37,041 nt of DNA from a virus, in the IMG/VR virus record IMGVR_UViG_3300033143_001488, positions 1 through 37,041 of that record; one strand, 5' to 3'. The translations under genes and the position numbers were made by a program. The notes under the pieces are model-generated. The model was given only the letters and a program-made list of their open reading frames with translations, made no database searches and was not told the origin of the DNA. Each line of letters begins with the position of its first letter. Within the stretch, counting starts at the first letter, position 1. Positions 30,739 to 37,040 of this stretch are shown piece after piece.

Positions 30739-30966
30739 ATGTCATTGAGTAAAATAAAGAAATTCTTTGGAGATGTCTCAGGATACAATGCTATGAGAGA
30801 AGCATCTCTACGTGAGCAATTAGAAGAAGCTCGTATTGAGAAAATTAAAGAACTTAATAGACGTGCCAGATTAAAAATGGTTGGTGATGCTATTATGAAA
30901 TACGCTGCTACTCCTGAAGAAATTGAATTAGAGGAAGCTGAGAGGAATTGGATATTTAGTAAATAA
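30739..30966 (+). CDS. Small helical charged protein (75 aa)
   Basis: I place the start at ATG 30739 (MSLSKIKKFFGDVSGYNAM), with GAGAGGA upstream. The centre is a highly charged helix (REASLREQLEEARIEKIKELNRRARLKMVGDAIMKYA), probably a coiled coil, with an acidic end (PEEIELEEAERNWIF). No family is known. It follows the 94-aa gene with a short gap and shares its transcript. Confidence 0.7.
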   Translation: MSLSKIKKFFGDVSGYNAMREASLREQLEEARIEKIKELNRRARLKMVGDAIMKYAATPEEIELEEAERNWIFSK

Positions 30967-30969
30967 CTC

Positions 30970-30998
30970 TTGACACCATATTGAGACCATGTAATAAT
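30970..30998 (+). promoter_or_regulatory. Early sigma-70 promoter with shared leader (module B)
   Basis: TTGACA (30970-30975), 17 bp, AATAAT (30993-30998) with TGT before it (extended -10). The module 30969-31011 is identical over 43 nt to 31944-31986. Confidence 0.85.
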
Positions 30999-31024
30999 GA
31001 GTCTTAATTGAGGAGAGTTCGGAA

Positions 31025-31255
31025 ATGAGTAAAGTTTCTATTACAGTGTTGGATGATTTTGATGGTTTGACAGCTAATGTTGTTGAGGTCATTGAGCGTA
31101 CTATTAAGCGTGGTAGTAGACAGAACCGTAAAGGTGTTCCTCATATCCCTGTTGATACTGTGAGCTACAAAGGAAATACCTATAGTGTATTTGGTTTAGG
31201 TAGTTCTTACGGTGTTCCTCATGCGAGTTGTATTTCTATTGGTTGGAGGTATTAA
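31025..31255 (+). CDS. Hypothetical early protein (76 aa)
   Basis: It starts MSKVSITVLDDFDGLTANVVEVIERTIKRGSRQNRKGVPH, a strand, helix and basic loop, and ends GLGSSYGVPHASCISIGWRY. The fold is probably small alpha/beta. No family is recognised. An excellent SD follows promoter B, and its stop shares a base with the next start (TAATG). Confidence 0.7.
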   Translation: MSKVSITVLDDFDGLTANVVEVIERTIKRGSRQNRKGVPHIPVDTVSYKGNTYSVFGLGSSYGVPHASCISIGWRY

Positions 31256-31545
31256 TGAGTTTCTATTTTGAGAATTGGAAAGGTAAGCAGAAGCTAACAT
31301 TGAAACGTGGTAGTGCTGAATGGGTTAATTGTGATACTCCAAGTATCTATGATGATCATGGTGCTGAGATATTTCATGGTAGTTCAATGTATCCTTATAT
31401 TGGAGAGTTCGTTACTGAGTCAGGTCGTGAGCTGTTGATTAACTTTTTCGAGAAGAGTTCAATTGCTTTTGATAAGAAGTATCCTGAGATTAAAGGATGC
31501 TCTACAGAAGGTTTTGTTAAGCGTTGTATGGGAGAGGTTGTATGA
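31255..31545 (+). CDS. Hypothetical early protein (96 aa)
   Basis: The start is ATG 31255 (MSFYFENWKGKQKLTLKRGS), with GGAGGT 4 nt upstream, which outweighs a more distal start. The protein is aromatic and charged (EWVNCDTPSIYDDHGAEIF, YPYIGEFVTESGRELLINFFEKS). No known family. Its stop overlaps the next ATG by 4 nt (ATGA). Confidence 0.7.
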   Translation: MSFYFENWKGKQKLTLKRGSAEWVNCDTPSIYDDHGAEIFHGSSMYPYIGEFVTESGRELLINFFEKSSIAFDKKYPEIKGCSTEGFVKRCMGEVV

Positions 31546-31697
31546 GTTACGAACAGCGTAAACTAACTATTGCAGAACTATTCTATATGTTGAATGATAC
31601 TGAGGATGGTGATATAATTGACCATGCTATTAGTGAGCTGGCTGATTATGGTGTTAATATTGACAGAGATATTTATTTCTCATGGGATAATGTATGA
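31542..31697 (+). CDS. Small acidic protein (51 aa)
   Basis: ATG at 31542 with GGAGAGG upstream and 51 codons (MSYEQRKLTIAELFYMLNDT..., then IIDHAISELADYGVNIDRDIYF). The protein is helical and acidic. It overlaps both neighbours by 4 nt (ATGA), like a genuine member of the operon. No family is recognised. Confidence 0.7.
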   Translation: MSYEQRKLTIAELFYMLNDTEDGDIIDHAISELADYGVNIDRDIYFSWDNV

Positions 31698-31948
31698 AGA
31701 AGTTTAAATTAGATATGTTTAAGATTCCTAGTAAGCTGTGGAATTCAGTTGTGAGTAACACTATAGATGGAATACTAATAGCATTTCCACTTCTAGCTAT
31801 GACCTATCTATCATCTATTACTCTTCCATTACTAGTTGATGACCCTAGTGGGGGATTGGGATTTTTAGTATTTGCTGGTCATCTAATTGTTGGATTTGCT
31901 ATTGCAGCGTATCTAGTTATGGTAAAAGTAAATTACGATAATGCTTGA
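31694..31948 (+). CDS. Two-helix inner-membrane protein (84 aa)
   Basis: After a basic start (MKKFKLDMFKIPSKLW) the protein has two hydrophobic helices, about residues 24-46 (ILIAFPLLAMTYLSSITLPLL) and 55-78 (LGFLVFAGHLIVGFAIAAYLVMV), linked by a short acidic turn (DDPSGG). It is probably in the host membrane early in infection, perhaps for superinfection exclusion; that is inference. It starts within the preceding stop (ATGA). Confidence 0.75.
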   Translation: MKKFKLDMFKIPSKLWNSVVSNTIDGILIAFPLLAMTYLSSITLPLLVDDPSGGLGFLVFAGHLIVGFAIAAYLVMVKVNYDNA

Positions 31949-31973
31949 CACCATATTGAGACCATGTAATAAT
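31945..31973 (+). promoter_or_regulatory. Early sigma-70 promoter with shared leader (module C)
   Basis: TTGACA (31945-31950), 17 bp, AATAAT (31968-31973). Its module is identical to B over 43 nt, then has a TGA insertion before GAGGAGAG. It overlaps the last codons of the two-helix membrane gene. Confidence 0.85.
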
Positions 31974-32000
31974 GAGTCTTAATTGATGAGGAGAGTGTTG

Positions 32001-32096
32001 ATGACTTTATTAGGTTGGGTAGCTGTTGCGGTAGTTTGGTTTATTATTGATATTATTGCTGGTATTCATGACCAACAGAAGCGTTACAAAAGATAA
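32001..32096 (+). CDS. Single-helix micro-protein (31 aa)
   Basis: ATG 32001 follows GAGGAGAG of module C by 9 nt. The product MTLLGWVAVAVVWFIIDIIAG has one clean transmembrane helix and ends in a basic tail (HDQQKRYKR), a typical N-out/C-in small membrane protein. It is the first gene of promoter C, so a real product is likely. The function is unknown. Confidence 0.65.
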   Translation: MTLLGWVAVAVVWFIIDIIAGIHDQQKRYKR

Positions 32097-32112
32097 TTGA
32101 GGAGATAATATT

Positions 32113-32502
32113 ATGATGACAGCTATTGAACAGGAAAAGCTAGGAGTTGGTAGTCGTGTTGGTATCGCATCAGGTTTTGGTAGAGGTTCTGCTAAAATAC
32201 GGATTTCTAAAGTTACCAGTATCAATGCACGTATCATTACTACTGAGTTAGGTAAGTTCTCTGCCACCACATTAAAGAAGTGGGGTAATGGTGATTCATT
32301 CTATGCTGAAGAATTAACCTCATATGAGTACGCTCTCGATGTGAATAAACAGCGTGACGTAGAAGATGAGAAGAATATTACTAAAGGTAATGTTAACCAG
32401 AAGATTGGATTGCTCAAACAGAAGCTAGAGTATAATCATTTTAATCTTCAAGAACTCGAATCGTTACATGAATTTTTAGATGACCTATTAGAGGCGAAGT
32501 AA
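32113..32502 (+). CDS. Hypothetical early protein (129 aa)
   Basis: A beta-barrel-like N-terminal half (GVGSRVGIASGFGRGSAKIRISKVTSINARIITTELGKF, about residues 11-50) resembles small KOW/SH3-like nucleic-acid-binding barrels. A charged helical C-terminal half follows (NQKIGLLKQKLEYNHFNLQELESLHEFLDDLL). No catalytic residues are seen. An SD (GAGGAGAT) lies before it. Its stop shares one base with the next start (TAATG). A nucleic-acid-binding role is only a guess from the fold pattern. Confidence 0.7.
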   Translation: MMTAIEQEKLGVGSRVGIASGFGRGSAKIRISKVTSINARIITTELGKFSATTLKKWGNGDSFYAEELTSYEYALDVNKQRDVEDEKNITKGNVNQKIGLLKQKLEYNHFNLQELESLHEFLDDLLEAK

Positions 32503-32738
32503 TGTCAAAACCAAAAATTGTAAATATTCAAAGGTATGGTGATTTCGGTCAACCCTATGTTGCTGTGAGTATGTTAGCTCCTGATAATATCTCTAAAGAT
32601 ACTATGAGGAAAATTACTAAGCTTGCAGAAGCGATATCTGTTGATACGGATGATACTGATGTTGCTGTAAAATATCTAAAAGATTGGGGATGTATTGTCT
32701 GTAGCGATTACGAAGTAACCGTTGGTGGTAACTTGTAA
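32502..32738 (+). CDS. Hypothetical early protein (78 aa)
   Basis: Starts MSKPKIVNIQRYGDFGQPYVAVSMLAPDNISKDTMRKITKL, then helix and acidic VDTDDTDVAVKYLKDWGC and a C-terminal strand. It is small alpha/beta. No family is recognised. Both ends are coupled to the neighbours by TAATG, so it is translated together with them. Confidence 0.7.
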   Translation: MSKPKIVNIQRYGDFGQPYVAVSMLAPDNISKDTMRKITKLAEAISVDTDDTDVAVKYLKDWGCIVCSDYEVTVGGNL

Positions 32739-32989
32739 TGGCTCGTAGGAAACGAATTAAAGTTGTCTTATCTGAGAATATTGTATTGTCAGGGAATGCA
32801 TCGGTTTCTTTTGAGATGGTGAACAATGAAGAATATGATCTTCCTAATAGATTACGTATGATTGCATACGAGGTTATTGATGGTAACTATCATATACAAG
32901 ATATCATAGAATCGAGTTTTGATGATATGCCCTGGTTTGCTAATGATAGATATGGTATATTAATATCTGTTGATCATTTAGAGGAGTAG
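32738..32989 (+). CDS. Hypothetical early protein (83 aa)
   Basis: A basic start (MARRKRIKVVLSEN) is followed by strands (IVLSGNASVSFEMV), a helix (LPNRLRMIAYEVI) and an acidic end (YGILISVDHLEE). No known family. It starts at TAATG, within the previous stop. It is followed after 3 nt by the 152-aa gene. Confidence 0.7.
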   Translation: MARRKRIKVVLSENIVLSGNASVSFEMVNNEEYDLPNRLRMIAYEVIDGNYHIQDIIESSFDDMPWFANDRYGILISVDHLEE

Positions 32990-32992
32990 AAT

Positions 32993-33451
32993 ATGGAATT
33001 AGATTTTTTAACAGAAGATGAGAATAGTTTATTTGAACACTTCGCTACCAAGTTATTTGATAATCGTAGTGAATGGTATTTGAATTTTCATGGTACTCCT
33101 TGGTCAATTGAATCTGATGCTGTTGTTTATATTGATGAAGACGGTTGTGATACAGCGAGTTTTGGCTGGGGCGCAGAGTACTTACTTAATGAACACTTGA
33201 CAAAAGAAGAAATTGTTCATATGAGTGAAGTCGGCTTCATTGCTAAAGATAAAAAGATATTTGCTTTTAGTAGATTCCTTATGGAAGAATTCATCAAGGC
33301 CACTGTATTATTGAAAGGTGCTGATGTAAAGATTGCAACGGTGACTAATAATTTAAAAATTCTTACTGATGGACTTGATGAAATCGCAAAGGATTATCCT
33401 CTTGAAGATGAAGAAGATGATTTAAAAAAGCTTGAAGATAACAGTAAATAA
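32993..33451 (+). CDS. Hypothetical acidic early protein (152 aa)
   Basis: The product begins MELDFLTEDENSLFEHFATKLFDNRSEWYLNFHGTPW, has a strand region (DAVVYIDEDGCDTASFGWGAEYLL), a helical centre (KKIFAFSRFLMEEFIKATVLL) and a very acidic tail (PLEDEEDDLKKLEDN). The acidic tail could mimic DNA or bind a basic partner; nothing more can be said. It is the last gene of operon C; promoter 33453-33480 follows. Confidence 0.7.
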   Translation: MELDFLTEDENSLFEHFATKLFDNRSEWYLNFHGTPWSIESDAVVYIDEDGCDTASFGWGAEYLLNEHLTKEEIVHMSEVGFIAKDKKIFAFSRFLMEEFIKATVLLKGADVKIATVTNNLKILTDGLDEIAKDYPLEDEEDDLKKLEDNSK

Positions 33452-33452
33452 C

Positions 33453-33480
33453 TTGCATATCATAATAGGTATGCTATACT
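33453..33480 (+). promoter_or_regulatory. Promoter of a putative small RNA
   Basis: TTGCAT (33453-33458), 16 bp, TATACT (33475-33480) with TGC before the -10 (extended -10). The start is expected around 33487. Confidence 0.65.
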
Positions 33481-33486
33481 GTATAG

Positions 33487-33603
33487 GAAATGTAAAAATA
33501 TAAATATTTAATTCAACCAGAGGAGTCTGTCATGTAGTTATCTAATTTATAATAGAGAGCAATACAATAGAGAAAAAGCCCTGAGAACGTATTAGGGCTT
33601 TTT
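33487..33603 (+). ncRNA. Putative small RNA with AUG-UAG mini-ORF
   Basis: A promoter at 33453-33480 and an intrinsic terminator at 33573-33603 enclose about 117 nt that contain no gene. Inside, AGGAG (33521-33525) stands before ATG TAG (33532-33537), a start codon immediately followed by a stop, well spaced for ribosome binding. The RNA may act by base pairing or by ribosome titration. It could also be the remnant of a deleted gene. Confidence 0.5.
33573..33603 (+). terminator. Rho-independent terminator
   Basis: The 10-bp stem AAAAAGCCCT/AGGGCTTTTT (33573-33582 and 33594-33603) has an 11-nt loop and ends in a U-run. It closes the rightward early region. Confidence 0.92.
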
Positions 33604-33721
33604 CATGTCTGACTTATATACGGGTCATTCTTATCATATATGTACATAATGACACCTATAAGGTACAATATTAACAGATATGATAACTATACTAGCCATT
33701 AACCCTCATATAACCCCTTAG

Positions 33722-33745
33722 TGATAATTTAACTTATCATAAATA
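33722..33745 (+). promoter_or_regulatory. Late-type promoter CATAAATA with inverted repeat
   Basis: CATAAATA at 33738-33745 ends 5 nt before the ATG at 33751. An inverted repeat TGATAA/TTATCA (33722-33727 and 33734-33739) overlaps its upstream edge and could be an operator. Confidence 0.5.
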
Positions 33746-33750
33746 ATCAT

Positions 33751-34245
33751 ATGCCAGATACAGAAAACATTGCATTACAGAAACTTGCTGATCTAAGAAA
33801 GTCAGGTAAGAACATGAGCGCATCAGAAGCGCAGAAATGGTTGAAGCAAGTTATTCAACGATCTCAATTCGTCTCTAAGAAAAAGGGGAGAGTTGGAGGA
33901 AAGATTAATAAGAACTCATTGGTGCCAGGATTAATGGTTACCTATGTGTATGATGCTAAGACAAAAGATAAACTTCCCTATTGGGATAGACACCCTTTGA
34001 TTATTGTTACCGATGTAACAAAAGATGGATGGTACGGTATTAACTTCCATTACCTAGCTGCGGCTCAGAGACTCGCATTATTAGAAGCATTAATGGTAAA
34101 GACTATTGGTAAATCGTTTAAAGAGCGTGTTGCTGTCTCTTATGTTGCTGATTGGCACGCCGCTGTATTATTACCTACGCAAAAATTTGTTGGTTCATCT
34201 AGACAGCAGGTTTATAAGGATTCACTTAGAATAGCTAAGAAGTAA
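33751..34245 (+). CDS. Conserved T4-like late protein (164 aa), possible DNA-end or head protein
   Basis: After a helical, basic N-terminus (KLADLRKSGKNMSASEAQKWLKQVIQ) the protein has the segment VPGLMVTYVYDAKTKDKLPYWDRHPLIIVTDVTKDGWYGINFHYLAAAQRLALLEAL (residues about 55-111). I associate this pattern with a conserved protein of marine T4-like phages, sometimes labelled a DNA end protector or a structural protein. That association is from memory and unverified. A late-type octamer 5 nt before the ATG places it among late (virion or packaging) genes, in contrast to the early genes around it. It meets the convergent gene without a gap. Confidence 0.7.
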   Translation: MPDTENIALQKLADLRKSGKNMSASEAQKWLKQVIQRSQFVSKKKGRVGGKINKNSLVPGLMVTYVYDAKTKDKLPYWDRHPLIIVTDVTKDGWYGINFHYLAAAQRLALLEALMVKTIGKSFKERVAVSYVADWHAAVLLPTQKFVGSSRQQVYKDSLRIAKK

Positions 34246-34656
34246 TTAATCAGGTTCTATCTGGTAAATTATTTCCTTTGCTCTATCACGCCATTCGTTC
34301 ATATCTATACCATAATCTAACGCATCCTTAGTAAGAGTATACATGTCCGTTATGATATCAGTTAAGCCGAGTAGCTTTGTTGTATGCTTATGGTAATCTC
34401 TTAGGAGGTTCAAGTTTTCTTCTTCTAATGCTGCTATTTCACTACGCAGACTTTCTATATTATTAGTCACTTCAAATTTTTTTTTCAGTTTTAATATAGG
34501 GTAATACATACCTTCCGTCATACTTACAAACTCATATTTCTCAGATAATGATTCTGCATCAATCTTAGATATACCTATAAGATCGAAACCCCCATCACGT
34601 TTAACAAGGAATCTAAAATTTGAATCTTGCGCTTGTTCTTTAAAATGTTCTATCAT
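34246..34656 (-). CDS. Hypothetical coiled-coil protein (136 aa)
   Basis: A globular N-terminal half (EHFKEQAQDSNFRFLVKRDGGFDLIGISKIDAESLSEKYEFV) is followed by a coiled-coil stretch (NIESLRSEIAALEEENLNLLRDYHKHTTKLLG, about residues 66-97) and a helix with DWREIIYQ-like ending. Phages often have such small helical proteins of unknown role. It is the last gene of the leftward early block, overlaps its upstream neighbour by 4 nt and ends next to the stop of the convergent gene. Confidence 0.7.
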   Translation of the reverse strand: MIEHFKEQAQDSNFRFLVKRDGGFDLIGISKIDAESLSEKYEFVSMTEGMYYPILKLKKKFEVTNNIESLRSEIAALEEENLNLLRDYHKHTTKLLGLTDIITDMYTLTKDALDYGIDMNEWRDRAKEIIYQIEPD

Positions 34657-34973
34657 AATTTATCCTTCTTACTAAACGCTCTAATTTTATTCCGCATTTC
34701 TGTTGCATCATCCATAACCCATAAATCATCTAGCAAAGTATTAACCGATTCAAGTTCTGCTTGTAGATCTATTATCTTCTCAGGAGCACCAGCTATAAAA
34801 TCCGCAACCTCTTGACGCTCATCTTCAGGTACATCATCATGTATAATAGCGATATAATGAGCACCCCATCTAGCGATACGTCCTACTGAACATTCATTAG
34901 AATCTTCATGCGATGGAGATGAAAGCCAACCCTTTAATATATCACTATATGATATGTGTATTATTTTACTCAT
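34653..34973 (-). CDS. Hypothetical protein (106 aa)
   Basis: It starts MSKIIHISYSDILKGWLSSPSHEDS with strand-helix elements, has a conserved-looking RIARWGAHYIAIIHDDVPEDERQEVADFIAGAPEKI and then a C-terminal helical/leucine segment. The 'HYIAIIHDD' phrase resembles other small phage proteins, but no function is known to me. It overlaps the genes on both sides (4 and 8 nt). Confidence 0.7.
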   Translation of the reverse strand: MSKIIHISYSDILKGWLSSPSHEDSNECSVGRIARWGAHYIAIIHDDVPEDERQEVADFIAGAPEKIIDLQAELESVNTLLDDLWVMDDATEMRNKIRAFSKKDKL

Positions 34974-35280
34974 AATACGTTTCTTCTATGGTTCTAGTTT
35001 TCTTTTCTACAAACTTAGCATTATCAATATCATAATGTAGATCCATATCACTCATACTATTATCACCTGTAATAATATAATCGTCGTATTGTATAAACCT
35101 ACCTTCTATTTGTTGAACAGATCCAATCTCTCTAATATACCAACGGTGAGAATCTTGCTCTCCTGAGTATACTTTCCTACCATGATCAACTAATGTTTCA
35201 CCTAGACTTTCATCATCAATATCCCAATCTTCTTTGATATTAATAGCTGTTAAAAATTCTCTTACGCTTTGTTCATTCAT
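34966..35280 (-). CDS. Hypothetical protein (104 aa)
   Basis: I place the start at ATG 35280 (MNEQSVREFLTAINIKED), with AAGAG 8-12 nt upstream. An ATG at 35307 would overlap the upstream gene by 31 nt. The protein is acidic with strand-rich middle (DHGRKVYSGEQDSHRWYIREIG, EGRFIQYDDYIITGDN). No family is recognised. It ends within the next ATG. Confidence 0.65.
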   Translation of the reverse strand: MNEQSVREFLTAINIKEDWDIDDESLGETLVDHGRKVYSGEQDSHRWYIREIGSVQQIEGRFIQYDDYIITGDNSMSDMDLHYDIDNAKFVEKKTRTIEETYYE

Positions 35281-35435
35281 AATAATTTCTCTTTTGTTAA
35301 TTTCCATTTAGCCAATGCCTGCTCCCATTGAGAAGGATTTTCTTCTACCTCACAAAAGTATAATGTGGTTGCAAGCTCAATCTCTTCTAAATGTTCTTGG
35401 TTTTCCATAGTTAAAATATTAGGTACATTATCCAT
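35277..35435 (-). CDS. Small acidic helical protein (52 aa)
   Basis: I place the start at ATG 35435 (MDNVPNILTMENQEHLEEIELA), which overlaps the zinc-ribbon stop by 8 nt (ATGGATAA). A start at the second Met (35408) is possible. The C-terminal sequence (EENPSQWEQALAKWKL) is amphipathic. No known family. Overlap at both ends indicates coupling. Confidence 0.6.
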   Translation of the reverse strand: MDNVPNILTMENQEHLEEIELATTLYFCEVEENPSQWEQALAKWKLTKEKLL

Positions 35436-35652
35436 CACTTGTATCCATAGTAGATTCACGCCAGTCATAACCACATTCATTACATTTGAAATGTAAATGT
35501 TCTTTCTTTGCTTTCAACTGGAAACAGAAATCATATTCCGAAGATCTTACGAATTCATTTTCTACACGTTCATAAGAAGAACTATTAATAAGATCCCCTT
35601 CAGGAACATACGATGTATTAACATCATCACTATGGCATTTTACACATTTCAT
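35428..35652 (-). CDS. Zinc-ribbon protein (74 aa)
   Basis: Two CxxC knuckles, CVKC at residues 3-6 and CNEC at 57-60 (HFKCNECGYDWRES), make a zinc ribbon with a long insert between them. The DYDFCFQLKAKKEHLH-like middle contains a further Cys and His. Zinc ribbons of this size in phages often modulate host RNA polymerase or translation; nothing specific can be assigned. Confidence 0.75.
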   Translation of the reverse strand: MKCVKCHSDDVNTSYVPEGDLINSSSYERVENEFVRSSEYDFCFQLKAKKEHLHFKCNECGYDWRESTMDTSDG

Positions 35653-35654
35653 AA

Positions 35655-35840
35655 TTATTTCTCAAGTATATCTGATTGACATACAGGACAACTAAGTTTA
35701 GGAACGAACGTATCCCAGTTCTTACTCCACGCAGCTATTTCTAGATCTACGCATCCATCATCCTTAATGATGTCATTAGGAAAGTATAACTTATCGAAAT
35801 CTAATACGACACCACAATTATCACAACTTTTAAGATTCAT
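35655..35840 (-). CDS. Zinc-ribbon protein (61 aa)
   Basis: Knuckles CDNC at residues 6-9 and CPVC at 51-54 frame a compact domain (LDFDKLYFPNDIIKDDGCVDLEIAAWSKNWDTFVPKLS). It is adjacent to another zinc ribbon (2-nt gap), so the two may derive from a tandem duplication of zinc-binding modules. The function is unknown; a nucleic-acid-binding or host-modulating role is usual for such proteins. Confidence 0.75.
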   Translation of the reverse strand: MNLKSCDNCGVVLDFDKLYFPNDIIKDDGCVDLEIAAWSKNWDTFVPKLSCPVCQSDILEK

Positions 35841-35842
35841 TT

Positions 35843-36040
35843 TTATTCTCCAAGCTTCCTAACAGCTACCGTCACTTCAGGAAATATTTCTTCACCAAAG
35901 GTATCTATAATCGAATCATGGGTAGTAAGAATTTTAACCGCTTCAGCTATAGCAGCGTTCCATGCTTTCTCTTCCCATTCCTTATGTAGTTGACCGAAAT
36001 TAGGATCATACGTTTCTTTATACCATTCTTCGAAATTCAT
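35843..36040 (-). CDS. Hypothetical protein (65 aa)
   Basis: An aromatic start (MNFEEWYKETYDPNFGQLHKEWEEKAWNAAIAEAV) is a phrase typical of many phage-encoded small proteins ('FEeWy...f..W.A..a'), followed by a helix and an acidic end. The start has an excellent SD (GGGGATAGG). The function is unknown. Confidence 0.75.
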   Translation of the reverse strand: MNFEEWYKETYDPNFGQLHKEWEEKAWNAAIAEAVKILTTHDSIIDTFGEEIFPEVTVAVRKLGE

Positions 36041-36042
36041 TC

Positions 36043-36270
36043 CTATCCCCTATTAAAAGCTTGTGTTCGTGTAATTAATCCATTCTTCTTAGCGTTACGT
36101 TTAATAGCTTTTAACTCAGCTTGTACTTCCTCTAATGTACATTTTCCTAACCACACTTTCTTCATTAGAGCTAAACGGACATCTTCACTATCAGCAACGA
36201 TACCAGCTTCCTCACATTCTTTCATGTTTCTTTTTTTATCTAAGCTTGCTTCAAATCGAGTTCTTGACAT
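36043..36270 (-). CDS. Hypothetical basic protein (75 aa)
   Basis: It starts MSRTRFEASLDKKRNMKECEEAGIVADSEDVRLALMKKVW, basic and helical, and continues KCTLEEVQAELKAIKRNAKKNGL. GGAG 6 nt before the ATG at 36270 supports this start, although it overlaps the preceding gene by 31 nt. No family is known. Next to small regulatory-type proteins, it could bind nucleic acid. Confidence 0.7.
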   Translation of the reverse strand: MSRTRFEASLDKKRNMKECEEAGIVADSEDVRLALMKKVWLGKCTLEEVQAELKAIKRNAKKNGLITRTQAFNRG

Positions 36271-36521
36271 TCTTTACTCCACAATTCTTCAGCATCAGCC
36301 GGCTCTACAATAAATCCCAATGTTCCATCATATGTTATCCTTGCATGACCTACACCTTTATATGAGAATTTATATTCACCTTCATTTTTAAAGCAATCAA
36401 CCATAACAGCTTGATCCTCAAACTTACCTAGATATTGGTCATCCTCTGGCGTCCATATAGCTTCCCTTTCATCTAAATATACTCTAAGATCTTTTACTGA
36501 CATGTAATGTTTGTTATTCAT
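36240..36521 (-). CDS. Hypothetical protein (93 aa)
   Basis: Begins MNNKHYMSVKDLRVYLDEREAIWTPEDDQYLGKFEDQAVMVDCF, then a strand pair (GEYKFSYKGVGHARITYDGTLGFIV) and an acidic C-terminus (PADAEELWSKECQEL). It is probably alpha/beta. No family is recognised. It starts within the stop of the previous gene (ATGA). Confidence 0.7.
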   Translation of the reverse strand: MNNKHYMSVKDLRVYLDEREAIWTPEDDQYLGKFEDQAVMVDCFKNEGEYKFSYKGVGHARITYDGTLGFIVEPADAEELWSKECQELDLKQA

Positions 36522-36682
36522 AACTTATTCATAGCTTTTAACCACATATCATAATGTTTATCAGCGAGTTCTCTATAATGTTTATTTTCTTCTTGTAGCA
36601 TATGAATTACATATCCTAGCGCAGCTACATATGCACCCATGAATATTGCTACACAATAAAATAATAGGGGTTCAATAACCAT
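36518..36682 (-). CDS. Small membrane protein (54 aa)
   Basis: ATG 36682 to TGA, 54 residues. One hydrophobic helix (about residues 5-27, PLLFYCVAIFMGAYVAALGYVI) is followed by a charged coiled segment (HMLQEENKHYRELADKHYDMWLKAMNKL). It overlaps the downstream ATG by 4 nt. The plan, a tail-anchored helix plus a cytoplasmic charged tail, fits a small early membrane protein. The function is unknown. Confidence 0.65.
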   Translation of the reverse strand: MVIEPLLFYCVAIFMGAYVAALGYVIHMLQEENKHYRELADKHYDMWLKAMNKL

Positions 36683-36684
36683 AG

Positions 36685-36876
36685 CTATACTCCACACGTA
36701 CCCTGTTGTTGATGTGATTTATCAACATAGGTTTCTCCAGTGGTTTTCCATTTCATACAATCACTACCAATACATAATACTTTTGTAGTTATAGTTTCTG
36801 GCCCTCGATTACTAAATCGTATATAACCTTCTGACATAAAAGGACATACTTTTTTCTTAGCTTCACTTTCTATCAT
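36685..36876 (-). CDS. Small cysteine-rich protein (63 aa), conserved phage type
   Basis: Four cysteines in the pattern KKVCPFM...VLCIGSDCMKWK...GTCGV form a compact module that recurs in small phage proteins ('CPF...CIGS.CM.W...G.CG'), probably zinc- or iron-binding. A basic start (MIESEAKKK) precedes it. It starts within the preceding TAA (TAATG). The exact role is unknown. Confidence 0.75.
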   Translation of the reverse strand: MIESEAKKKVCPFMSEGYIRFSNRGPETITTKVLCIGSDCMKWKTTGETYVDKSHQQQGTCGV

Positions 36877-37040
36877 TATTCTTCTAACTCTATGTCATCC
36901 ATATCTAATTCTGATATAGGTAAATATCCCCATCCCATACAATCACTTTGTAGGACACCATTCATTTTAATTACATCACCATAATAATCTTCTGATATAC
37001 AGTGAAGTTTCATACCTTCTTCTAGTTCATCATAATCCAT
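36876..37040 (-). CDS. Hypothetical acidic protein, possibly truncated at window edge
   Basis: From ATG 37040, 54 codons are visible (MDYDELEEGMKLHCISEDYYGDVIKMNGVL..., ending MDDIELEE) before TAA at 36878-36876, whose last base is the first of the next ATG. Because the window ends one base upstream, a longer protein starting outside cannot be excluded. The protein is very acidic with one Cys pair (HC, DC). No family is recognised. Confidence 0.65.
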   Translation of the reverse strand: MDYDELEEGMKLHCISEDYYGDVIKMNGVLQSDCMGWGYLPISELDMDDIELEE

